Positions 1 through 6,781 of a DNA stretch of 17,796 bases are shown one piece after another. The position numbers and the translations under genes are program-made. The stretch is from Firmicutes bacterium UBA2058. Its GTDB lineage: Bacteria; Bacillota; Clostridia; Tissierellales; Sedimentibacteraceae. The notes under the pieces are model-generated. The model had not been told where the DNA came from. It searched no databases and saw only the letters and a program-made list of their open reading frames with translations. Positions within the stretch are counted from its first letter, which is position 1. The number at the start of each line of letters is the position of its first letter. The DNA is taken from the NCBI GenBank assembly GCA_002332905.1, contig DDAM01000054.1, forward strand, positions 13,395-31,190, in the 5' to 3' direction.

Positions 1-16
1 TAGTGCATTTTTGTAC

Positions 17-1207
17 TTAAACTATTATTTTATCTAAAATCCCTGCCAATTTTGCAATTACTATACCATAATTAGTTATAGGAACATTTTGTTCTTTTGC
101 TTTATTTATTCTTGATAAGACATACTTTTTGTTAAACATACATGAAGCACAATGAATTATCAAATTATAACTTTTCAAATCATCAGGAAAATCCACTCCG
201 CTTACTACATCTATTTTAAGATTTTCCCCCATTTTTTTTCTAAGCATATTGGGTATTTTCTCTCTCCCAATATCCTCACTAAGTGGTGCATGGGTACAAG
301 CTTCGGCAATTAAAATCCTAGAATTTTCATTAAGTGAATCAATAGCATTAGCTCCAGCTATAAACTCGCATATATCTCCCTTTAATGCTGCAAATAAAAC
401 AGAGAAGGATGTTAGCAAGCTTTCTTTTGGCTTCTTCTCATATACGGTTTTAAAAACCTGCGAGTCTGTAATTATTAATTTAGGTGGTTTTACAAGGGAT
501 TTTAGAGCATCGTCTATATTTTCAGTTGTAGTAGCAATTACAATACATTTATTATCTAATAAATCTCTAATAGTTTGTACTTGAGGCAGTATAAGTCTAC
601 CCTTTGGTGCTTGTATGTCCTGTGGCATAACTAACATTACAATATCATTAGGCTTAACCAAATGACCAACTACTGAATCTAAGTTAAAGCCTTCTGGTAA
701 ACATCTAATAAGCTCTTCCTTTATTTTGTCTATACCTAGCTTGGTATTTGCACTAACTTCGATTATATCCTTGTTAAAGCTTTCTTTTACCAAAGCCTTA
801 ATATCGTTTATATTTGTTAATATATCAACTTTATTTACTACAAAAATAACAGGAATCTTGTTTTTGATAAGCTTATCATGCCATATATTTTCTTTATATA
901 TATCCGTATCATTAATAATCATTATAGCTATATCAGTCTTATCTATTACCTTATTAGTCATTTCGACACGCTTATCACCCAAATCTCCCTCATCATCAAA
1001 TCCAGCAGTATCTATAAATACACATGGTCCAATACCGTTTATTTCCATAGCTTTATAAACTGGATCCGTTGTTGTACCTGCAATATGTGACACTAAGGCT
1101 ATATCTTGATTTGTTATAGCATTAATTAATGAAGATTTTCCACTATTTCTTTTACCAAAGATTCCTATGTGAAGTCTATTTGAATTCGGCGTATTATTTA
1201 ATCCCAT
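17..1207 (-). CDS. hydF: [FeFe]-hydrogenase maturation GTPase HydF
   Basis: HydF is the GTPase and iron-sulfur scaffold on which the 2Fe subcluster of the [FeFe]-hydrogenase H-cluster is completed before transfer to apo-hydrogenase in the cytoplasm. The 396-residue product shows a P-loop GKRNSGKSS at residues 18-26, a G2 segment GTTTDP, a G3 DTAGF and a G4 NKVD in the N-terminal GTPase domain. The C-terminal domain carries the HydF cluster-ligand signature: C304-x-H306, about 45 residues, then H352-C353-x-x-C356. Length fits the family. The ATG is preceded by AGAGGG with a 7-nt gap. It starts 12 nt after hydG and is the last gene of hydE-hydG-hydF; only 16 bases follow its stop, so its terminator is outside the window. 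The assignment is firm from motifs and context. Confidence 0.97.
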   Translation of the reverse strand: MGLNNTPNSNRLHIGIFGKRNSGKSSLINAITNQDIALVSHIAGTTTDPVYKAMEINGIGPCVFIDTAGFDDEGDLGDKRVEMTNKVIDKTDIAIMIINDTDIYKENIWHDKLIKNKIPVIFVVNKVDILTNINDIKALVKESFNKDIIEVSANTKLGIDKIKEELIRCLPEGFNLDSVVGHLVKPNDIVMLVMPQDIQAPKGRLILPQVQTIRDLLDNKCIVIATTTENIDDALKSLVKPPKLIITDSQVFKTVYEKKPKESLLTSFSVLFAALKGDICEFIAGANAIDSLNENSRILIAEACTHAPLSEDIGREKIPNMLRKKMGENLKIDVVSGVDFPDDLKSYNLIIHCASCMFNKKYVLSRINKAKEQNVPITNYGIVIAKLAGILDKIIV

Positions 1208-1219
1208 ACATATACCCTC

Positions 1220-2632
1220 TTAAAATCTAAAATCTCTTTTACCACTGTGTAAATCTTCTAAATGCTGTAATACAATATTTTTTACTTTATCATTTGTAAT
1301 ATTATTAACCTCTTGCATAATTAATTTTTCACCATTTTTTCTTGTGTATTCTGAAGCATAATCCTCTAGATATTCTTTTAATGTCATTAAAGCATTAGGC
1401 TGACATACATTTGCTATTTGTCCACTCTTAACTAGCTGCATAAATCTATCTCCAGTTCTACCCTCTCTGTAGCAGGCTGTACAAAAGCTTGGTATATAAC
1501 CTAATTCTATTAACCAGTTTACTACTTCATCTAAAGTTCTTGTGTCATTTACCTCAAACTGAGCTGTATTTTCCTCTTCCTTTTCAACATAACCTCCAAC
1601 GCTAGTTGAAGAAGCACCACTAATTTGAGAAACACCTAACTTTAGTACATTTTCTCTAGTTTTCATAGATTCTCTTGTAGATACTATAATACCTGTATAA
1701 GGTACTGCAATTCTAAGTATTGCAACAATTTTTTCAAACATTTCATCAGATATAGCATTTGAAAATTCATTTACATCTACTTCGTCAGCAGGTCTTATTC
1801 TAGGTACGCTTATTGTATGAGGACCTACACCATGTACGTCTTCCAAATGCTTTGCATGCATTAGTAAACCTACAAAGTCATATTTATATAAATTAAGTCC
1901 AAACAAAACTCCAATTCCTACATCATCTATACCACCTTGCATTGCCCTATCCATTGCTTCTGTATGATAGCTATAATTTGCCTTAGGTCCTTTTTGGTGA
2001 AGGTATTCATAGGTTGGTTTATGATAAGTTTCTTGGAATAATATATATGTTCCAATTCCCGCCTCTTTAAGTTTTTTATAATTTTCAACTGTTGTAGCAG
2101 CTATATTTACATTTACTCTTCTAATTGCACCGTTTTTATGCTTTATTCCATATATTGTTTTAATGCTTTCTAACACATATTCTATAGGTGAATTTATTGG
2201 ATCTTCCCCTGTTTCAAGAGCTAAACGCTTATGTCCCATGTCTTGTAGTGCTATAACCTCTTTAGCTATCTCCTCTTGGGTCATCTTCTTTCTTGCAATA
2301 TGCTTGTTTGAATGATGATAAGGACAATATCTACATTCATTTACACAATAATTTGAAAGATATAAAGGAGCAAACATAACAATTCTTCTTCCATAGAATT
2401 TTTCCTTAACTTTCTTAGCTAGTGAATATATTTTTTCATTTATATCCTCTAAATCACTTTCCAAAAGAACCATAGCATCTTTATAATCTAAGCCCTTATA
2501 TTCTTCTGCCTTACTTAAAATAGACTCAATTAAATCTCTATTTAACTTGTTATTTTTAGCATACTCTAAAGTAGTCAATATTTCTTCATTGTCTATAAAC
2601 TCTTCAGCAATCATCGATTTACTATTATACAT
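1220..2632 (-). CDS. hydG: [FeFe]-hydrogenase maturase HydG (radical SAM tyrosine lyase)
   Basis: HydG cleaves tyrosine to p-cresol and dehydroglycine and turns the latter into the CO and CN- ligands, delivering an Fe(CO)2(CN) synthon for H-cluster assembly. The 470-residue product has the radical SAM CX3CX2C motif at C96, C100 and C103. It also has the C-terminal auxiliary-cluster motif CX2CX22C at C384, C387 and C410, which separates HydG from ThiH and BioB. The open frame runs 11 codons further to a GTG at 2665, but those codons are a hairpin and the Shine-Dalgarno itself. GGAGGT at 2637-2642 sits 4-5 nt from the ATG at 2632, so that start is preferred. It lies about 105 nt after hydE and 12 nt before hydF in the same operon; the gap contains two hairpins described separately. 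Confidence 0.97.
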   Translation of the reverse strand: MYNSKSMIAEEFIDNEEILTTLEYAKNNKLNRDLIESILSKAEEYKGLDYKDAMVLLESDLEDINEKIYSLAKKVKEKFYGRRIVMFAPLYLSNYCVNECRYCPYHHSNKHIARKKMTQEEIAKEVIALQDMGHKRLALETGEDPINSPIEYVLESIKTIYGIKHKNGAIRRVNVNIAATTVENYKKLKEAGIGTYILFQETYHKPTYEYLHQKGPKANYSYHTEAMDRAMQGGIDDVGIGVLFGLNLYKYDFVGLLMHAKHLEDVHGVGPHTISVPRIRPADEVDVNEFSNAISDEMFEKIVAILRIAVPYTGIIVSTRESMKTRENVLKLGVSQISGASSTSVGGYVEKEEENTAQFEVNDTRTLDEVVNWLIELGYIPSFCTACYREGRTGDRFMQLVKSGQIANVCQPNALMTLKEYLEDYASEYTRKNGEKLIMQEVNNITNDKVKNIVLQHLEDLHSGKRDFRF

Positions 2633-2636
2633 ACTT

Positions 2637-2720
2637 ACCTCCATTACGCCACTTAGTGGCGTCACAAAAATTTTAGAGTGAAATTCATTTCACTCTGTAA
2701 AGATGTTTTTCCTTCACTCT
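2637..2720 (-). promoter_or_regulatory. Two-hairpin intergenic leader of hydG
   Basis: Reading on the minus strand after hydE, the RNA would form AGAGTGAAA-TGAA-TTTCACTCT (9 bp, 2675-2696). It would then form ACGCCAC-TAA-GTGGCGT (7 bp, 2646-2662), followed directly by TAATGGAGG. A second copy of AGAGTGAA at 2713-2720 could compete for the same 3' arm, giving an alternative fold. There is no poly-T run right after either stem, so these are not obvious terminators. A role in mRNA processing, stability or translation of hydG is an inference. Confidence 0.5.
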
Positions 2721-2736
2721 TTTACCCTAAAAAATC

Positions 2737-3696
2737 CTATAACGGAATCCTATTTAATTCCTTTATCTGATTTTCTAGTTTAATTCTTTGAAGTCTTATA
2801 TTTGTTTCTGCTAAATTTGACGGGTATATTTCATATAAGGCTTTGTATTCATTAGGCGTTATCTTTTGCATTATAACATTAGCACCGCAAGAAAAAATAT
2901 CAACTTTTTCCTTATCATTAATTACACCAAGCGAAGTAGTAGCTGGAAGATTGATGCTTGGCATCATAATACGTGCAAGTGCAACAGCTCTTTTAGTCAT
3001 TTCAGTGCTTCCATGTTCACAGTCTTTCAAAAGTGTATTAGGATGAGATATAAATGTTCCTATACCAGCCATATCACAACCTATTTCCTTTAACAACATT
3101 AAGTCCATTGCTATAGTTTTTGTAGTTTGATTAGGTAATCCAACCATGAAGCCACCTCCAGTTTCATAACCTAATTTTTTAATAATTTTTAGGCATTGTA
3201 TGCGTTCTTGAAGTGTTCCACATGGGTGCAAATATTCATATAATTCGTTTTGGGCAGTTTCATGCTTTAACAAATACCTATCTGCTCCACATTCCTTTAG
3301 ATATGCATAGCTATCATAATCCAATTCACCACAGCATAAGGTAATGTCCATGTTTAATTTTTTAATACTTTTTACAATCTCACCTAATATTTTAGGAGTA
3401 TAATAATTGTCTTCTCCTGATTGAAGCACAATTGTTTTATATCCATTTACTGCTGCTTCATAGGTAGTTGAAATTATTTCTTCAGGTGACATTCGATATC
3501 TTTTAACGCTTTTGTTTGTGCAATTAAGTCCACAATACTTACACCTTCTTTTACAGTAGTTAGAGAATTCAAGTAAGGCTCTAATATGAACTATATCTCC
3601 AACATTTTCTTTTCGTATTCTATCAGCCTCTAAGTAAACTTCTCTAAAGTCCTCAAGATTTAATAAATCTACAATTTCATCAATCGTATATGCCAC
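2737..3696 (-). CDS. hydE: [FeFe]-hydrogenase maturase HydE (radical SAM)
   Basis: HydE is a radical SAM enzyme that acts with HydG and HydF in building the 2Fe subcluster (dithiomethylamine bridge pathway). The 319-residue product has the radical SAM motif CKRRCKYC (C48, C52, C55) after LLEFSNY, as is typical of the HydE/BioB/PylB group. The hydE call over BioB or PylB rests on the adjacent hydG and hydF. The open frame begins at a TTG at 3711, but that codon is the upstream edge of the Shine-Dalgarno. GGAGG at 3705-3709 lies 8 nt before a GTG at 3696, which is the preferred start. It is slightly short for HydE (about 350 usual), and the optional C-terminal second cluster is not evident, with only one cysteine in that part. 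First gene of the operon, controlled by the attenuator-like leader. Confidence 0.93.
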   Translation of the reverse strand: MAYTIDEIVDLLNLEDFREVYLEADRIRKENVGDIVHIRALLEFSNYCKRRCKYCGLNCTNKSVKRYRMSPEEIISTTYEAAVNGYKTIVLQSGEDNYYTPKILGEIVKSIKKLNMDITLCCGELDYDSYAYLKECGADRYLLKHETAQNELYEYLHPCGTLQERIQCLKIIKKLGYETGGGFMVGLPNQTTKTIAMDLMLLKEIGCDMAGIGTFISHPNTLLKDCEHGSTEMTKRAVALARIMMPSINLPATTSLGVINDKEKVDIFSCGANVIMQKITPNEYKALYEIYPSNLAETNIRLQRIKLENQIKELNRIPL

Positions 3697-3865
3697 CTTT
3701 AAAACCTCCAAAAAAAATCCTTATACCCGCATTAGGGCATAAGGATAGCATACAAATCCATTAATATTACTTCTTATCTTGGCAACAGGTAAAACCTATA
3801 TACTTCAGATAAATAACTTTGTTATGTCACCCTCATCGCAGGCATTTGCCCTAAATTCAGAATAT
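3697..3865 (-). promoter_or_regulatory. hydE leader with attenuator/riboswitch-like architecture
   Basis: The predicted transcript start near 3865 leaves a leader of about 170 nt before the GTG of hydE. It is full of complementary segments: GGCAA/TTGCC, AGGT-TTT-ACCT, and TTATCT/AGATAA. It ends in an intrinsic terminator at 3710-3744. An 8-nt segment near its 5' end (minus strand TTAGGGCA, 3847-3854) is perfectly complementary to TGCCCTAA (3732-3739) in the terminator's 5' arm and loop. That pairing would break the terminator, which is the layout of a transcription-attenuating riboswitch. I could not match it to a riboswitch class from memory, so the ligand is unknown. Confidence 0.55.
3710..3744 (-). 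terminator. Intrinsic terminator/attenuator in the hydE leader
   Basis: On the minus strand CCTTATGCCC and CGGGTATAAGG-type arms (3719-3744) form a 10-bp stem with one G-U pair around a 6-nt loop TAATGC. A T is read after the first A and then a run of eight T (3710-3717) follows. The Shine-Dalgarno GGAGG begins immediately after the T-run, so termination would occur just before hydE. The position upstream of the first gene, rather than after one, argues for regulated read-through. Confidence 0.75.
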
Positions 3866-3871
3866 AAACAT

Positions 3872-3900
3872 ATTGTAGCATATTAATTCATAATAGTAAA
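3872..3900 (-). promoter_or_regulatory. Predicted sigma-A promoter of hydEGF
   Basis: On the minus strand, -35 TTTACT (3895-3900), a 17-bp spacer and -10 TACAAT (3872-3877). Transcription would start near 3865 and run through the hydE leader. No clear terminator separates glpX (stop at 3937) from this promoter, so some glpX read-through is possible. Confidence 0.7.
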
Positions 3901-3936
3901 TAATAATTTCACTATTAAATGGTAATAAAAACTTTT

Positions 3937-4908
3937 TTAATATGCATACTTTGGTTTCTTATCAAATGTATGAATTGTATCAATAAAACGTATAGTTCCA
4001 GACTTTGAACGAGTAACCATAGAATATGTTTTAGCTCTGTTATTAGCATAATATCTAACACCTTTTAGAAGTTCTCCATCCGAAACTCCTGTAGCTGCAA
4101 AAATTATATCATCACCTTTTGCTAAGTCTTCCATAGTTAAAACCTTATCCCACTTTTGAAGTCCCATAGCTAGACATCTTTCTTTTTCTTCTTCATTTTC
4201 TGGTGCTAGCATACCTTGGAATTCTCCACCTAAACATTTTATAGCCGCTGCAGCTATAACACCTTCAGGTGCTCCACCCTTTCCAATAAGCAAATCAACA
4301 CCTGAATCATCAAAACATGTAGCTATGGCAGTTGCAACGTCTCCATCACCGAATAGTTTTACTCTTGCTCCAACACTTCTAACTATATCAATATATTCTT
4401 TATGTCTTGGTCTATCCAGCATAGTTACAGTTATATCACTAACATTTTTACCAAGCGCTTTTGCCAGATTATAAATATTAACTTCAAGAGGTGCAGTAAT
4501 ATCTATTATTCCAACTCCTCTAGGACCAGCAGCAATTTTATTCATGTACATATCAGGCGCATGTAACAAACACCCCTTTGGAGCTACAGCAACTACTGCT
4601 AAAGCGTTTGGTAGTCCCTTTGCTACAAGATTTGTACCATCTAAAGGATCCACAGCTATATCTATTTCGGGATTTCCTTCACAGCATCTTCCTATTTTTT
4701 CACCTATATACAGCATAGGTGCTTCATCCATTTCTCCCTCACCTATAACAACAGTACCACTAATATCTAAAACCTGAAACATACTTCGCATTCCATCTAC
4801 TGCCGCTTGGTCAGCGATTTCTTTGTTGCCTCTACCCATATATTTAGCACTTCCAAGTGCTGCGGCTTCAGTAACTCTGACTATATTTAATGCTAACTCT
4901 CTATCCAT
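3937..4908 (-). CDS. glpX: Fructose-1,6-bisphosphatase class II (GlpX)
   Basis: GlpX hydrolyses fructose-1,6-bisphosphate to fructose-6-phosphate in gluconeogenesis, in the cytoplasm, with divalent metal. The 323-residue product aligns by eye along its length with E. coli GlpX. Metal and catalytic positions are present: D33, E57 in IGEGEMDEAPM, and D87-P-L-D90-G-T. In E. coli the last motif is DPIEGT, so the glutamate is an aspartate here. GKGGAPEGV and the downstream AATGVSDGELL match the C-terminal half. The open frame extends 16 codons upstream, but AGGAGA at 4915-4920 lies 6 nt from the ATG at 4908, which is chosen. It has its own promoter and looks monocistronic. No hairpin terminator was found after it. 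Confidence 0.96.
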   Translation of the reverse strand: MDRELALNIVRVTEAAALGSAKYMGRGNKEIADQAAVDGMRSMFQVLDISGTVVIGEGEMDEAPMLYIGEKIGRCCEGNPEIDIAVDPLDGTNLVAKGLPNALAVVAVAPKGCLLHAPDMYMNKIAAGPRGVGIIDITAPLEVNIYNLAKALGKNVSDITVTMLDRPRHKEYIDIVRSVGARVKLFGDGDVATAIATCFDDSGVDLLIGKGGAPEGVIAAAAIKCLGGEFQGMLAPENEEEKERCLAMGLQKWDKVLTMEDLAKGDDIIFAATGVSDGELLKGVRYYANNRAKTYSMVTRSKSGTIRFIDTIHTFDKKPKYAY

Positions 4909-4944
4909 TAAAAATCTCCTCAAAAAACATATTATTATATAAAC

Positions 4945-4973
4945 AGTATAACACATTCATCATATTTTGTGAA
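4945..4973 (-). promoter_or_regulatory. Predicted sigma-A promoter of glpX
   Basis: Minus strand -35 TTCACA (4968-4973), 17-bp spacer, -10 TATACT (4945-4950). Each hexamer differs from consensus at one position. The transcript would start about 30 nt upstream of the glpX ATG. Confidence 0.7.
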
Positions 4974-5014
4974 TAGTGATATAATAATAAATAAAAATAT
5001 ATTTTATCATTAAC

Positions 5015-5041
5015 AAAAAAATATTTCCATAAATATGGAAA
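5015..5041 (-). terminator. Intrinsic terminator of the Kce-like gene
   Basis: On the minus strand TTTCCAT-ATTT-ATGGAAA (stem 5024-5030 with 5035-5041) is followed by TA and seven T (5015-5021), 18 nt after the stop codon of the Kce-like gene. The stem is short and AT-rich but perfect. Confidence 0.65.
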
Positions 5042-5058
5042 CATTTTTCTATTTATAT

Positions 5059-5880
5059 TTATTTATTAATGCTTAATATCTCTCTTGCTTCGTTTGGTGT
5101 AGCTATTTCTCTTCCTAATAATTTAGCTAACTTAACTGCCTTTTCAACCATTTCACCATTAGATTTTGCTAAAACGCCCTTTTCTAGATAAAGATTATCT
5201 TCAAAGCCTACTCTAACGTGTCCACCCATTGATATAGTTGCAGCAGCTATGTGCCATGCATTTCTACCAAGACCAGTAGCTGTCCAAGTAGATCCTGCTG
5301 GTATACTTCCAGCCATAAATACTAGGTCACGAATTGTAGCAGACATTTGTACTCCAAGCACAAAGTCAAAGTGTAAAGGATGAACTAATAGACCCTTTCT
5401 ATCAGCCTTTAAAGCTATGTCAATCATACCTTTATCAAACACTTCAAGTTCAGGCTTAATTCCTCTTTCCTTCATAATTTTAGCAAAATTGAATATAGTG
5501 TTATCAGTATTAACAAATATTTCATCTCCGCCAAAGTTACATGTTCCACAGTCTAAAGTAGCAAACTCAGGTGTAGGCACAATGTCTGTAGAAGCTAATC
5601 TCTCTAAGTCTGTCATGCCTACTGCTCCACCTGTTGAAGGTTGAATTATAACATCTGGACATACTTTTCTTATAGCATCTACTGCCTCTTGAAATCTTTT
5701 TGTCTCCTGTGTAGGTGTTCCATCATCCCATCTAACGTGAAGATGAATTATTGATGCACCAGCATCATAAGCTGATTTTGCCTCCCTAACAATTTCTTCA
5801 ATTGTGTATGGAACTGCAGGGTTTTGTTCTTTTGTTACTTCAGCACCACAAATTGCAGCCGTAATAATTAATTTTTCCAT
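5059..5880 (-). CDS. Kce-like beta-keto acid cleavage enzyme (BKACE family, DUF849)
   Basis: BKACE enzymes condense a beta-keto acid with acetyl-CoA, yielding acetoacetate plus a new CoA ester. The founding member Kce acts on 3-keto-5-aminohexanoate in lysine fermentation. The 273-residue product resembles Kce along its whole length: ITAAICGAE with E14, the zinc ligands H46 and H48 in IIHLHVR, STGGAVG, GGHVRVGFEDN with the third zinc ligand near E227, and the C-terminal ATPNEAREIL. Residue numbers agree with Kce at positions 14, 46 and 48. AGGAGG lies 5 nt before the ATG. No other lysine-fermentation gene (kamA, kamDE, kdd, kal) is nearby, and the gene has its own promoter and terminator. The family is sure, but the true substrate is not, so no symbol is given; kce is the likely database label. 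Confidence 0.9.
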   Translation of the reverse strand: MEKLIITAAICGAEVTKEQNPAVPYTIEEIVREAKSAYDAGASIIHLHVRWDDGTPTQETKRFQEAVDAIRKVCPDVIIQPSTGGAVGMTDLERLASTDIVPTPEFATLDCGTCNFGGDEIFVNTDNTIFNFAKIMKERGIKPELEVFDKGMIDIALKADRKGLLVHPLHFDFVLGVQMSATIRDLVFMAGSIPAGSTWTATGLGRNAWHIAAATISMGGHVRVGFEDNLYLEKGVLAKSNGEMVEKAVKLAKLLGREIATPNEAREILSINK

Positions 5881-5915
5881 AGAATCCTCCTAATTAAATT
5901 TTTTTGCCTAATATT

Positions 5916-5944
5916 ATTCTAACCTAAGTACACATTAAAGTCAA
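5916..5944 (-). promoter_or_regulatory. Predicted sigma-A promoter of the Kce-like gene
   Basis: Minus strand -35 TTGACT (5939-5944), 17-bp spacer, -10 TAGAAT (5916-5921), inside the 91-nt gap after tetR. The gene can therefore be transcribed separately from tetR, although no terminator was seen after tetR. Confidence 0.7.
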
Positions 5945-5971
5945 ATATCAGTTACCAACAATATTCTTATT

Positions 5972-6547
5972 TTATACTACAAAATGAGTAAGTCCATAAT
6001 TTGTTAGTTTCATAACTAATTTAGCCATATCTGCGGGCGGAATATTGCTATCTTCACTTAGCCACTTTTGTATCATACCAATACTACCTGTTGCTGCAAA
6101 GGTAAAAACATATTCAACTATCTTTTCATCTATAATTTTTTTAGTCTTTTGCTCAGCAATAAACCTTGTTTGCACTATCATCATAATGTCTTTTTGGAAT
6201 TCAATATCACCATTAGTTCCAAGAAGAACACGGCAAATCTGTGCATTCTCTTTTATATATTCAAATATTTTAGTCATAACTTCAAGTGCATATGAATTAT
6301 TTGTCACAAATGAAATGCTATCAAGATATGAGTTTATATCATCTATTATTTCCTGTTCCATTTTTTTTAGTAAATCAAATTGATCATTATAATGTGAATA
6401 GAAGGTCGCGCGATTAATATCTGCATCTTCACATAGTTCTTTTATTGTAATTCTAGAAACAGGTTTATCCTGCATCAGTTTTGTTAAACTTTCTCTCAAC
6501 ACCATTTTCGTATATTTAACACGTCTATCAGCTTTTTCGTTTTTCAT
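5972..6547 (-). CDS. TetR/AcrR-family transcriptional regulator
   Basis: A 191-residue protein with an N-terminal TetR-type DNA-binding domain. ITIKELCEDADINRATFYSH (about 33-52) is the typical helix-turn-helix with the F/Y-Y-x-H end. The C-terminal helices form the ligand and dimer domain; no cysteine pattern or other feature reveals the ligand. The ATG follows GGGAGG with a 5-nt gap. It is divergent from the MMPL transporter operon, with promoters overlapping in one 30-bp block. Repressing that operon and itself is therefore the natural inference, as for many TetR/transporter pairs. The next gene downstream (Kce-like, 91 nt away) has its own promoter. Its mRNA would carry a leader of about 170 nt with the same hairpin cassette seen before hydG. 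Confidence 0.92.
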   Translation of the reverse strand: MKNEKADRRVKYTKMVLRESLTKLMQDKPVSRITIKELCEDADINRATFYSHYNDQFDLLKKMEQEIIDDINSYLDSISFVTNNSYALEVMTKIFEYIKENAQICRVLLGTNGDIEFQKDIMMIVQTRFIAEQKTKKIIDEKIVEYVFTFAATGSIGMIQKWLSEDSNIPPADMAKLVMKLTNYGLTHFVV

Positions 6548-6552
6548 AAAAT

Positions 6553-6610
6553 CCTCCCATTATGCCACGAAGTGGCATCACAAATAGCGTGAATGTCTTT
6601 TTTTACGCTA
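6553..6610 (-). promoter_or_regulatory. Two-hairpin leader of tetR, related to the hydG leader
   Basis: On the minus strand TAGCGT/ACGCTA (6585-6590 with 6605-6610) is followed by ATGCCAC-TTC-GTGGCAT (7 bp, 6562-6578) and then TAATGGGAGG, the ribosome binding site. The segment 6553-6584 matches 2638-2668 (hydG) at 27 of 31 aligned positions plus one extra base. One stem pair is changed from C-G to T-A, keeping the fold. Confidence 0.55.
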
Positions 6611-6705
6611 ACACCTTCCATAGAAAAATTTTCTTTATATTTGATAATTTCCATACATATTATTAAATTATGTATATTATTCATCAAAATGTACTTATCT
6701 GTTTG

Positions 6706-6734
6706 TTGATTTATTTACATATTGTTAATATACT
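6706..6734 (+). promoter_or_regulatory. Predicted sigma-A promoter of the MMPL operon
   Basis: -35 TTGATT (6706-6711), 17-bp spacer, -10 TATACT (6729-6734). The start would be near 6741, giving a leader of about 40 nt. It shares positions 6729-6732 with the -10 of the leftward tetR promoter, so the two cannot be occupied at once. Confidence 0.7.
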
Positions 6735-6755
6735 ATACTTGTGTATATAAGTCAA
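6727..6755 (-). promoter_or_regulatory. Predicted sigma-A promoter of tetR
   Basis: Minus strand -35 TTGACT (6750-6755), 17-bp spacer, -10 TATATT (6727-6732). Its start near 6720 would give a tetR leader of about 170 nt. It overlaps the mmpL promoter back to back. Confidence 0.65.
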
Positions 6756-6781
6756 CAAAATGTCGATTAATGGAGGTTATC

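Larger units (their letters stand above)
6702..6759. promoter_or_regulatory. Inverted repeat spanning the divergent tetR/mmpL promoters (candidate operator)
   Basis: TTTGTTGATTT at 6702-6712 and AAGTCAACAAA at 6749-6759 are inverted copies with one mismatch in 11, about 47 bp centre to centre. Each contains the -35 box of one promoter (TTGATT rightward, TTGACT leftward). Repressor binding here would block both promoters. The repeat partly reflects the -35 consensus, so an operator role is an inference. A second inverted repeat, ATACATA/TATGTAT, lies at 6653-6675 within the tetR leader. Confidence 0.45.

Noticed and set aside
2633..2665. Longer hydG start at GTG 2665
   Set aside because: The 11 extra codons are made of the hairpin cassette and the Shine-Dalgarno; the ATG at 2632 has GGAGGT at proper distance and gives the known HydG cysteine numbering (96/100/103).
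3760..3865. Possible known riboswitch class (c-di-GMP-I, SAM-I, TPP, fluoride) in the hydE leader
   Set aside because: Fragments such as AGGGCAAA, CAAAG and GGTTTTACC recall the c-di-GMP-I consensus, but the conserved order, spacing and helices do not fit. The SAM-I, TPP and fluoride cores are also absent, so no class is assigned without a covariance search.
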